64,000 bases of DNA from Amblyornis subalaris (lineage: Eukaryota; Chordata; Aves; Passeriformes; Ptilonorhynchidae): the NCBI GenBank assembly GCA_018881555.1, contig JACAXG010000009.1, positions 11,865,326 to 11,929,325 of the forward strand. The letters run 5' to 3'. A program made the position numbers and the translations under genes. Within the stretch, counting starts at the first letter, position 1; every line of letters begins with the position of its first letter. Of this stretch, positions 12,701 through 22,434 are shown in pieces. Below the pieces are notes generated by a model. That model was not told where the DNA came from and ran no database searches. It saw only the letters and a list, made by a program, of their open reading frames with translations.

Positions 12701-15700
12701 TTGCATTTTGCTCACTTCCTGTACCTTAGGAGGAACATTTAATATCCCAAGCACTTTAAATGGCTATTTTAAGCAATACGGAAACTTTAATGTCTTAACT
12801 GTCTTAACTTAGTTTTCTCCTGCAACCTAATCCTCAGTGGGGTGTTACCTACTCAATATTCTCTTTTTGTGTTGTTTATTTCTCAGGAACTATCATTTTT
12901 GATGCAAGTACAAGCTCTATAAAAAATAGCTAGATATTCAGATAGCAAGCATACCAAGAATTAAATTTTCTATTTAAAGCCTAATGCTCATGTTAACTTG
13001 ATCTTCCTGTTTGCTAATAGAAACAATCCTACCCATTTGTCAGTGCACAGAAGTACAATGATTTTAAGAACATTAATGTTTAAAATGGTAGAAATCCACA
13101 ATAACATGTAAGAAACGTGCCTTTTAAATCATATATATTTTGGTAATACAATATATGCAATGTTATGAAAAAAAAGTCACTCTTTTGGGTCTTTCAGTTT
13201 CTGAAGAAATGTGGGCAAAACCAATTTATTTGTAGATAAAGTACTTTAGTGTAGTGACATGTAACCACAAGCATTACTGATCCTATTTAGGAGTAACTGT
13301 ACGTTTAACTTGAGTACTCAGAGTTAAAATTCTATAATCAAAGTTGCAAAAACATCAGACTTCATTAAAGGATATTGAAGGGGAAAAGGTTTGGGGGAAG
13401 AATAGGATTTATTGCTCAATACTTGAAATCCACTTCACTTTCATTCGTTTATTAAGCAGCCCTAAATCTACCTGTGAAAGATTCCCTCTGGAGAAACAAA
13501 CCATCATAACAGCTCCTATATCAATTTCTGGTTCGTGTATTGGAGACATCCAAAGTAATTTCCATCAGATAACCCTTCATTGCCCAATGCACCTATGAAT
13601 AGAAGGCAACAAAAAAGTCAGTTAAAATGTAAGAAAACAATTAGCCATTGTAATAGATTGACTGAGTTAAAGCTGAAGAATCCTGACTCAGACTTGCACT
13701 GGGGCATTGAATTGTAACATTGCCTGGCAAACAAGGCAATTTACCTTATTTCTCATCTCCCCAAAATTGTTGCTTAAAGGTATTAGCTTACTCACTTTCC
13801 TTCTCTGCCATACCAAGGAGCAGGATTGCAGCAGCCTCGGAAGCAGCGCAGGCCTTTCTTTCCCCTTTCTAAGGAGCTTAATGGGGTGTTGTGAGATTCG
13901 GTGTCTTCTACAGCGGCCAGGGGGTCTACAACTTCCCTGCTAAGCATCTTTCGGGCAGGCAGACCCATATACTTCCTTTTGTGCCACATGTAAGCAGTTC
14001 AAATAGTCTCCTCACTTCATCAGAAGAATTTCCACAATGCTATCCTCAAGGGAATCCTGCTCCTACCTCTCCAGCACAGGCCCTGCAAGCATCTGTACCA
14101 ACTGTAATCCTTATAATCCTCTCCCAGTATGACAGGTGGGAAATTCCTCAAACCAANCTTATTTACTTATGTGGTATTTTCAGATAACTTCTTTAAATTT
14201 TACAGGGCACAGTTTTAAAGCCCCCCTTGTGTCCATTTGCAGACTTCCCTTTGTCAAGGCTCTACCCCAGTACACGATGTATGAAATTTATGTACAAGTT
14301 ACAGTTCAGTTTACATACCAAATATTGAACAGAACAGTGAATGTTCTGTTTTATTTGCTATATTTCAAATATTTATTAACCAGAGAAACAGGTACATGTT
14401 TCTTACTGTTTTCAGGTTCCAGGCAGGCCTGTTTTTTTCATTTTACAGACTACAAAGGAAAACAAATTATAGTGGCTTCAGACAAGATGCAGGATTTAAA
14501 CTAAATTTATGGCTCGGCATGGCAAACTTTCAGTCTGTCTCCACTTTCATCTCCAGAATTTTCAGGCCTGTCTCAGTGACCATGCTCTCAGTATGCCATG
14601 CTGGATGGTGTATTTTCTCAGTCCTGATACTGCAGCTTGCATGTTCTCCAACAAGCCATTCCTACACCCTGACCGACTGATGTATTCCTTAGTAATAGTA
14701 ATATCCACTGTAGCCAATCCTGTGATGATATAGTATGCTCTCTTACTGTCATGACAGCTGATTCTAAAGACATCTGTCTTTAGAATAATATTCTAAAAAG
14801 CACACTCCATTTCAAATTATATTATTCTCTGCATTTTTAATGATTACACTCTGTTGCTCTTAATTCCATAGCGAGCATTCTGCTAAAAGGCAGAGCACTT
14901 TATAACAGCCTCTTTAGTTTATCTTCTATTGTTCCACTGGCAAACTGCATCCTCAGTGTTTCTCAGTCCTGGCCAGTTTCCCTTGAAGTTAAAGGGGAGA
15001 TAATTTGGAGACTACAGCTATCAAATCAGACAGACATTTTTATTTGGGAAGCTATGAAACTTTGGCTGGCTTGCTGTTGTGACTGTAGTCGTAACAGCAG
15101 AGAGCATGTCCCAGTGGAGGAGTATAATTGTGTTCTGTCTGACCTAACACAGGCTGAAGCTGGCATCTTTGTAAGAAGCTCTTATAATGAGCTAAATATG
15201 CTGAATTTAGCCTATATTATCTCAGTATACATGAGTGATAAAAAAGGAATGGAAATTCTTCAGGGAAATTAAAGTGTAGGGCATGAAATAAAATGCTTAT
15301 CCATTTAACTTTGTTTTAATGATTGAAGGGCTGCAAATAGTGTACTTCCAAATGCATTGCATTGCTTTCTGACTTACTGAAAACTTAACAGTTAGACTTC
15401 ACTAGTAAAGACCTATCTCATTTGAAAAAGTGTCAGAAACATGTGGGAATTTTAAGGGATCACCTGGCTTCAAAGCAATGCAGAATTTCTTCCAATTACG
15501 GGCTATGGAGGTTGAGGAAGGAGAGGGTAGCTTCTGAATCATATAAAAGATTTATGAATTATTCTAAGGGGACTGTAGGACATCATTGGAGGCAAGCCAA
15601 GAGGCTTGCATTTGCTCTGCAGGGGTGCAAAACATTATTGCAGAGTTAGTAGCTCAGAAATAGGCTCTAGTAGGAGCCCAAAAATAAATTTACAAAAACA

Positions 15701-18091
15701 AGCCCACAAACCTGAAGAAAAATTACCACAGGAATTCACTTGCCTTTAGATCAAGGTGAAATTCGAAGCTCACAGCTGCTTTCTCCTAGATGTAAAGTTG
15801 TACTGAAAAAATATTTAAACCAACTCCCCTCATTCATGCTTTATAAATCTTTCAACAGGTTTTCTTTCCCATATTCAATGAGCATTCATATTCTACCTAT
15901 AACNCCAAACTGGATTTAGGCTTAATAACCTGATTTCTTTGATCATGCCCACTAATTTCCATTCCCATTGCTTACAAGAGTGTTGTTACATGACTGTTTC
16001 AGCTCAACTTTGCTTCTAGGAAACAAACCCATGAGGTTTCCCCAGCACTTGCAGCACGCATCTGACGCGGTGCCCTGACTTCCATGCATGCCTGCCTGCA
16101 CTGCATCTGTGAATCAGAGCACACACTTTCAGCACTGGCTTTTTGTCCTTTTGCAAGGATCGCACCAATGCTGCAGCCTCTTCCTGTGCTGCTTGGTGAG
16201 AGCACAGAGCATCCTAAGGCATGTGCCTGGGGAAGCAGCACATCAGGCTGCTGGCTCTGGAGGAGGACGGGTCAGCAGAGGAGTTTGAAATAGAGCAAGG
16301 CTGAATGTCACATTGCAACAGTGCAAGAGGGGCTGGATCCTGAGAGCAGCAGACACAGGATGAGTTGGGAAGGTGGGAAGGTTAATGTACTTGTTCTAAA
16401 AAGAGATGACACACACTCAACCCACTCATACTCAACCCACTGTTTTCATATTTAGTGAGACATTTTCAAGGGTTGTAGAAGTAATTACTTTCAATACAAT
16501 AAACTACATTTAGATTGTTTTTAATCAATGAGAAATCAAATGACACATGTAAACATTAAAGAGACTGAGTGTTGCAGCGTGATTTTAATTATTTACGTTA
16601 CAAATCACTTCTGTAGACAGTACTACCCCGTTTCATGTATCTAATAATAATTCAACCTCACTTCACTTTTAACTGTTTCTGTTTTGTTCCAGAATTTAGC
16701 TTACGAAATCATTCTTACACTAGGACAAGCATTTGAGGTGGCCTATCAGCTTGCTCTACAAGCACGAAAAGGGGGCCACTCTTCAACCCTCCCAGAAAGC
16801 TTTGAAAACAAACCCTCTAAACCTATTCCCAAACCACGTGTTAGTATTCGGAAGTCAGTGGTAAGTAGAAGGTAGTTATGCATGCAAAAAACCCCAAAGT
16901 TCAGCTGTACAGTTAAGAGTTTTTATACTAGAAGCTGTACAAATAGAAATACCTGTTGAGCCAGAAATGCTCCATTGTGCCACCTCTGCTCATCAGCTGG
17001 CAGGGTTGTGTCACCACAGCCATTTCAAATAACTGCTTATTTCAGATTCCTCCAGGTTAAGATGTTGCTTGGTTAGTCTTGTGTATATGTGTCTTATTAT
17101 TGATTCAGTTTAATCAATGCATACTTCTCAAACTCTGTGGCTCCACGGACTTTCCTAATCTATCAAGAAATGGTCTTGCACCTAACTTGTTTGATACATG
17201 ATCACTGCATATGTGTCCTAATCAAATTACAAATCCAAATCAATTTACAATTATCCTGTCAGACCAAGCAACTTCTTCAACTTCTTTTCTTTTCCTTTTT
17301 TTTTTTTTTGATCCTTGCCAGGCTGGGATTCAATATACCTTCTCAGTATTAATCCCAGACTCCTAAGAAACAAAGCTGATTGAAGCATATGTATTGATTG
17401 TCTTTAAAGTGCCCTCCTGAAGTACAGAGATGACAGAGAAATATTCTTTTACAGTAGACCTTTTAAAAAAATTATGCAAACTGTTATAAATTAAGTGAGA
17501 ACACAGGCGCAGGGTGATTTGGGAGGGAAAGGAGAAAAATGACCGCACACTGTATCATATTCACTGGCTATAAAGCGAGAACTGTAGTCTGTGACACTTA
17601 ATTATTGGGTGAGAGGAAGGGGGGGAAAAATGTATGACTGTACACTTTGTCATCCATTGCCACAGAATCTTCCTCCATAAAATTTTAAGTAGAAACATTT
17701 CCTGATGCCATCGTCTGTCTCATTAGTGAACAGACTTCTCAGGATGAAGCGTGGCTTTAATGAATTATGATGCCCTATAGCTTGGGGGTAAACACAGCTC
17801 TGATCTCAACAGGAAGAAGAAGGCAGCCATGAGTACATGGGAGTGTAGACACCACCATACTTGCTGCTGTACGACTTTGTCAATTCAGGATTTGCCCTGT
17901 TAGTTTAAAGAAAAACCCTCTGCTCGAGCTGCCGTGCACGGAGATGGTAACCCGTCTGTATGTTTGCATTTGTCTTAAAGCAGATAGACCCATCTGAACA
18001 AAAGACTCTTGCGAATCTACCCTGGATTGTTGAACCTGGACAAGAGGCCAAAAGAGGCATTAATACCAAGTATGAAACCACAATTTTCTGA
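6665..18091 (+). CDS. ANKS1B: ANKS1B (AIDA-1), 3' part: second half of PTB domain and C-terminus
   Basis: Ankyrin repeat and SAM domain protein 1B is a neuronal scaffold of the postsynaptic density. Known family roles are PSD-95 and NMDA-receptor association and binding of the APP intracellular domain through its PTB domain. Four exons (6665-6751, 11310-11447, 16693-16860, 17981/17984-18091) join in one frame, each ending on a codon boundary, and give about 166 residues. They contain the PTB core ([47 protein letters not shown]), the long C-terminal PTB helix ([17 protein letters not shown]) and a basic proline-containing linker. The tail ends in YETTIF and then TGA. Ankyrin repeats, SAM domains and the first PTB exon are not in the window and must lie to the left. 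The paralog ANKS1A is similar; ANKS1B is chosen because of the APAF1 neighbour and the tail as I remember it. Introns are 4.6, 5.2 and 1.1 kb. Confidence 0.95.
7086..7120 (+). repeat. Short (TA)n/(CA)n microsatellite
   Basis: Alternating purine-pyrimidine run: atatatatataac, then cacacacacatatatatg. Confidence 0.8.
10087..10154 (+). repeat. Purine-rich A/G tract
   Basis: About 65 nt that are nearly all A and G on the + strand, passing from an A run to ggagagggaggaaaggag and ending with a ggggggtgaggg run. The tract starts with an A-rich stretch containing two T's. Confidence 0.8.
11310..11447 (+). CDS. ANKS1B: ANKS1B coding exon, PTB core
   Basis: The exon is 138 nt, 46 codons, phase 0. The acceptor is tttaaacag and the donor is GTG|GTCAGT, a slightly unusual +3 C donor. 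It begins [20 protein letters not shown] and ends [13 protein letters not shown]. The [11 protein letters not shown] strand and the CHVF strand are hallmark PTB elements. The upstream intron (6752-11309) contributes no other recognisable coding sequence. Confidence 0.95.
11448..16692 (+). other. ANKS1B intron
   Basis: A 5.2-kb AT-rich intron with no recognised exon, RNA gene or repeat family. A somewhat GC-richer patch at 16000-16300 has open frames on both strands but no family I recognise. Confidence 0.6.
16693..16860 (+). CDS. ANKS1B: ANKS1B coding exon, C-terminal PTB helix and linker
   Basis: The exon is 168 nt, 56 codons, phase 0. The acceptor is tgttccag and the donor is the consensus GTG|GTAAGT. 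It encodes the amphipathic helix that closes the PTB domain ([18 protein letters not shown]). A Ser/Pro/Lys-rich stretch with [11 protein letters not shown] follows, which looks flexible and could serve as a polyproline ligand. Confidence 0.95.
16861..17980 (+). other. ANKS1B last intron
   Basis: A 1.1-kb intron with a pyrimidine run at 17279-17310 (cttcttttcttttcc, then T17). Nothing else is recognised. Confidence 0.6.
17981..18091 (+). CDS. ANKS1B: ANKS1B terminal coding exon and stop
   Basis: Two AG acceptors lie in tandem (17979-17980 and 17982-17983). The exon therefore starts either at 17981, giving one extra Gln codon, or at 17984. Both keep the frame. The exon encodes [20 protein letters not shown] and a basic stretch, and ends YETTIF-TGA at 18089-18091. 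The last residues T-I-F fit a class I PDZ ligand (S/T-X-hydrophobic), consistent with the known PSD-95 partnership of AIDA-1. Confidence 0.93.
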   Translation, partial: QIDPSEQKTLANLPWIVEPGQEAKRGINTKYETTIF

Positions 18092-18600
18092 TACAAAACT
18101 GTCCCCCTGTTCCTTGTTGTGCCTTGCACGCCAAGCAGTCACAGCACAGCCTTTCCTTTATGGCAACGTTTCAATCCAGCAGAGAGGAAGACTGCACTGT
18201 ATGAGTGGCCTTGTAACTAACAAAAAAGGCTGACAGTCATTTCTGGTGATGTTCTTCCTGCAGCAGTGACAGAAGAATGACACTATATGAAGACTTTTAA
18301 AATTACAGTCCACAAGAGGAGTGAAAAACCTTATTTTTCATGCAGTTCTCCCTTGTGACTCTGCCACAGTGCTTTCTTTGATTTCTTATTTTAGAATTCT
18401 ACTTTTTAAAGAAAAAAAAACAAAAGGTCTCTAAACTAATACTAATGCTGCCTATGAGTAGAGTATTTGATTGGGTTTTTTATTTAAATCTTGGCAGTTT
18501 TTAATTGAAGTAGAACCAGAATTAATAAGTAGATTATTTGTGAAACCACTGAATTCATTAGTAATTACTGTGTTGAATAAAGAACTCATTAAAGTGACAA
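18092..18600 (+). other. ANKS1B: ANKS1B 3' UTR (minimal extent)
   Basis: Non-coding sequence after the TGA up to about 20 nt beyond the first convincing poly(A) signal. The true transcript may run further, because more AATAAA hexamers occur at 19146 and 19873 and the sequence stays AT-rich. Confidence 0.6.
18576..18581 (+). promoter_or_regulatory. Candidate ANKS1B polyadenylation signal AATAAA
   Basis: The hexamer lies 485 nt after the stop. A G/T-rich stretch (tttctgtgtgcgctgatttt) follows about 40 nt later, as expected of a downstream element. Alternatives at 19146 and 19873 have less obvious downstream elements. Confidence 0.5.
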
Positions 18601-19934
18601 GAAATTAGGCACCCTGATTTCTGTGTGCGCTGATTTTGTATGTAATCATTGATGTCCTTTGATCCTCTACAGAAAGAAGAATCTCTTGCATTGTAGCAAA
18701 GGATCAGAGTTTTATGAATGGTTAGAAAAAGGTATTAATAATGCACAGAAAACATTTATTAGATATTTTTATGGAAGAGAAGTACTATAGGAAAACATAT
18801 GAATATTTATGGAAGGAAGCCAGATTAACTATGAGAAATATTGTTTATTTTAAAGTTAAGTAAATGACTGCTATTGCAGCATTATGAAAATTATAAGAGT
18901 TGTAGCATCAGTGCACTGGATGTTCTGTGTGATCAGTCTGGAATGAAAGTGGAATGGTCATTCTACTACACCTACATATAGTTTATGCAGTTCAACATTG
19001 CTATAGCCATGAATTCTACTACTATTTTTAAAAAATAATCTCAGTGGTTCTAAAAAAAGTCAAAACCATTTTGCTATCAAGACTTCTGACACAGAAAGCT
19101 TGTTTGGAAGAGTGGTGATAAAATTCTACTGCAAAACATTTTCTAAATAAAAACAGCAAGAAAAAGAAAAAAATTCCAAAGTAATAAAAATGTTTTCATG
19201 AAACAAAACAGTTAAGCATTTGCTTAATATTTGATTAAATAAGATTTACTTACTTTTTCTTTAAAGTGTTTTAATTTTTTTAATGTCTGTGGAGTATTTG
19301 TATAATACCATGATGTATATTTATGTAGAACTGAAATTATAACAGTAAAATATCATTATAGGAGAAAAATGACATTTTAACGTATATTGTTCTATCCGGT
19401 CAAATTGTGAATCATTTTGAAGTTCATTATAGAGATATTGATAAATTGTGTGGTTGTCTTAATGTTTTTTTAATTATTATTTCATATCCAGCTGAGGTTT
19501 TTCAGTTAGAATCATCAGTTGGTATATTCCAGAAAATGGATAATTGAACTTGGTTTAAAACTGATAATTGTATATGGTTTAGTTAAACCTAATCATAGCG
19601 CTGAGTGATGACATACTTTTAATACAGTATTCAATTTACTTGAACAAAATAGTTCCTTGTACATATTTTTGCTTATTCACTGTTGATATGTACCTAGTCA
19701 ACTGACAGTAAAAAAAAAAATAACACTAAAAATATGGTACCAAAAGGAAAANTGTATAGGAGAACAGTAAATAGTAGCCTCACTGCAACAAATACTTATG
19801 TAAATATGCTTGGGCTTCCAGTTATAAATTTTGTAATTTTGTCATTTATTTATATCCTATAAAAGCACACAAAATAAAATGAAGTTGTACAGTCCCAGCT
19901 TTGTGTATCATTTTATCATTGCTAAAGGAAATAA
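18601..19934. other. AT-rich intergenic or extended ANKS1B 3' UTR
   Basis: Very AT-rich with no ORF of note. It could be a longer 3' UTR, because AATAAA hexamers occur at 19146 and 19873. I see no repeat family. Confidence 0.5.
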
Positions 19935-20020
19935 GGGGCCTGATGCAAAGGATACTGAAATCAGTGAAAGATCCTCCCCCTCCCATTTCACTGATTTCAC
20001 TGGGCTTGGGATCTTGTGTC
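19935..20020. mobile_element. Palindromic MITE-like element
   Basis: Near-perfect inverted repeat. The left arm starts ggggcctgatgcaaaggata and contains actgaaatcagtgaaagatc. The right arm contains tttcactgatttcactgggc and then ttgggatcttgtgtc. The inner 16-nt arms pair at 15 of 16 positions around a short C-rich loop. The form (GGCCTGAT..CAAAG..palindrome..CTTTGG.ATC) resembles short non-autonomous DNA-transposon palindromes widespread in turtles, crocodilians and birds. I recall these as Chompy-type Harbinger MITEs, but the family name is from memory. Confidence 0.6.
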
Positions 20021-21254
20021 AAGCAAACATAGAAATTGCTGTGGAGAGAGTTTTGGTTTGGAATACAGATTTTGTTTACAGATGGTAAATACATCACACT
20101 TTAAAGTCCTTAATTAACTGGTTCTTCCATGCACTACTCAACTACTGACTTCCCATATTTAATCACACCTTGTAAAGACTTGTGCAGGAGTTGCGTTAAA
20201 ACGCATTCACTTCAGGCACATAAAGTACCAACAGGCCAGGTTTTCATGATATAAAACTGGGGCACCTCTTATGCGGCTGAGTGACCCCTAAAGTTAAACG
20301 ATGAGATAGAAACTGCAGCAAAACTCTTAAGCAGATGTAAAGGAAAGGTGTGAAACAACAGGAAGAACTGGCACCTTGCAGGAAGAATTTGATCTAGGTT
20401 CATCAAAGAGATGTCAAGCAGGTAAAGTGGCACAGTAAGCGGCTGTACTCATTTGGGAGAGATAATTGGGGCAAGAGAAACTGAAGATGACTAGCAGGAC
20501 TGATGAAAGATGAGACAGATGAAAGGCTGGTAGGGCAGGGAATGAGTGTGAAGGTTTTGGGACATAGGCAGTGAACAACTGAAGCCCCCACAGCAGACAT
20601 AAATTGAAACTGGAAGGAAAAATAAGAATTAACAGACATAAGATACTTCTGTATTTGCAGAAACCTGGGATTTTAGAAGGAAATATTTCTGTCACCAACC
20701 AATACTAGTGTAAGCCAGCTGAAGAGAAGTTCGTGGGGTCTCCTCTGGCATGGGACAGTGGTTCAGCAGTCCTTATTTCAGATCCAAAGAGGCTTCTACA
20801 AACTTGCACTAAACCAGAGGAGCTGCCACTTGATCGTCTGTCGTTTTTGGTCGAGGTGACTTTTCACTGAAGTTTCTGGTATGCTGGAAGTGCATACGCA
20901 GTGAGGGGACAATGGTCAGTCTTAACAGTGAAGATAGGGAAAAAGCCAGAGACCTCCATAAGATCAGAAAGTCAGGAAAATTGCCATTCTTGACCTCCAG
21001 GGTAAGGAAAGCAGAGGCAGTCAAGTAGGGTATGTGAAAAAAGTGGAGCATTTGGAAGCTGTAAAACCAAGAGTTAATTCCAATGAGTGCCTTAGAGTGG
21101 GAAGGTGGAGAATAGGCAAAAGAAGAGAGGTGATACAGAAGTAGATTGCGTTTGACATGACAGGGTAAGCAAATTGAAATCCAAATGAGGTGTGGGTGAC
21201 AAAGCATTTTCAGAATTGTGTGGGTAGTGAGGTCTCTAATATGCTGTTGTGAAT
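20021..21254. other. Intergenic, nothing recognised
   Basis: Purine-rich + strand. Open frames on the - strand at 20403-20698 and 20809-21270 lack any recognisable domain and look like composition effects. No splice-bounded exon is seen. Confidence 0.5.
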
Positions 21255-21747
21255 GGGTGTTGTAGGTCACTCAAAGAATCACTGGCAAAGGTATTGGCGA
21301 AAGCAGGTTTAATAAAAAAGTGAAAGCACAATAAAGTTCATTGGCAAAGTTCACTTTACTGCTGAACTACATAGTTAAAGCACACAGAGAAAAACTGGAC
21401 TAAAATCTAAAATCAGTCAAACTAAAATCGGTCTAACATCTGTATGAAGGTTGGGGATGGGAAAAGATTAAGGATAGAAAAGTGTAAGGATATAAAGGAA
21501 TGAGGGGGACCCTCCTGCTGAGTCACAAAGTTCAGAGCAGACCCTCTTGCCAAACTTAGCTCTGGACTTGACCAATGGTTTAGGCCTAAGGTTTTTAACA
21601 GCGCTTAATCTTAACAGCACTTAACTTAAACAAGTGAAGAAAAGATTCTTTAGACTTTACAATGAGCATGACAGTAACTCACAGGTCTAACTTACTTATG
21701 AATGTAATGTACTTAAGAATTAAAGAGGTCAACACTCACAGTGCGTG
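21255..21747. mobile_element. Possible older LTR or ERV fragment left of the solo LTR
   Basis: This stretch has LTR-like features read on either strand: gcaggtttaataaaa, an AATAAA at about 21331, and repeated ttaacagc/ttaac blocks. It abuts the clear LTR that starts at 21748. It may be older retroviral sequence into which that LTR inserted. No target duplication supports this. Confidence 0.3.
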
Positions 21748-22434
21748 TGTCCTGGTTTTAGCTAAGACAGGGTTAATTCACTGTTGCCAAGAGGGCAAGA
21801 ACCTAGAGCCGTGTGGGCGTGGCTGGGTCNCTATTCTAAACCAGGTACGTCATCGCAGAGGCTGTGGTTCCAGGTGGAAGAAAAGGTGGAATGGCAGCGG
21901 AAACAGCGCCGTTTTGTTCATTTTGTTCCGGAGGAGCAAAGCAGCAACCAGAGCCCATAGGGTGGTGCGGATGTGGAGCAGGGCAGTCAGTGCAAGCAGA
22001 GCAGCTGGTGCAGTGCAGACAATCCAGCTTGCAGGGTTTGTCCATTGTTGTTTCTCATTGTCTTGGGCTTGGGGAAGGAGGACACCAGCTATGGGTGCGT
22101 CCGCCATATTCTCCTTTGTCTGGGGAAAAGCCGGGTTGTTGCTGGGCTGCGGTAACATCCGCCATTTTGTCTTTGTCGCGGTGGCCACACGGAGCTGGGT
22201 GGGGGTGGTGAGCATCTTTTAGTATGTAAATCACCTTCTCTTTTGTACACTGTTGCTGCTATGAGTACTGTTTGCTGTTACTGTTTGTTTTCCTTATCTC
22301 ATTGCTTTTTCTCTAGTAAATTGTTATCTCAACCTGTAATCTCTGCCTTTTTGTCCCTTTCTCACTGGAGGTGATTGGGGAGAAGGGAAGCAGCTGCTTG
22401 GAGCCTAATTTCCAGCTGGTTTTAAACCACATCA
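21748..22434 (+). mobile_element. Solo LTR of an endogenous retrovirus
   Basis: The element begins TGTCCTGGTTTTAGC, a start typical of passerine ERV LTRs. A GC-rich U3 follows, then a poly(A)/U5-like region (tttttctctagtaaattg, then cctttttgtccctttctcac). It ends near ggttttaaaccaca. The left end is clear and the right end is estimated to within a few bases. No clean target-site duplication was found, so the ends have probably decayed. No gag, pol or env sequence accompanies it. An open frame of 186 codons across U3 is compositional. Confidence 0.7.

Noticed and set aside
19879..20097. Overlapping open frames on both strands
   Set aside because: Explained by the palindromic element, whose two arms are open in both directions.
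20403..21270. - strand open frames of 78-153 codons
   Set aside because: Pyrimidine-rich composition yields Ser/Leu/Phe-rich translations with no family resemblance, no splice context and no poly(A) arrangement.
21662..22222. 186-codon open frame and overlapping frames
   Set aside because: It crosses the LTR boundary at 21748 and the GC-rich U3. It is a compositional artefact, not a gene.
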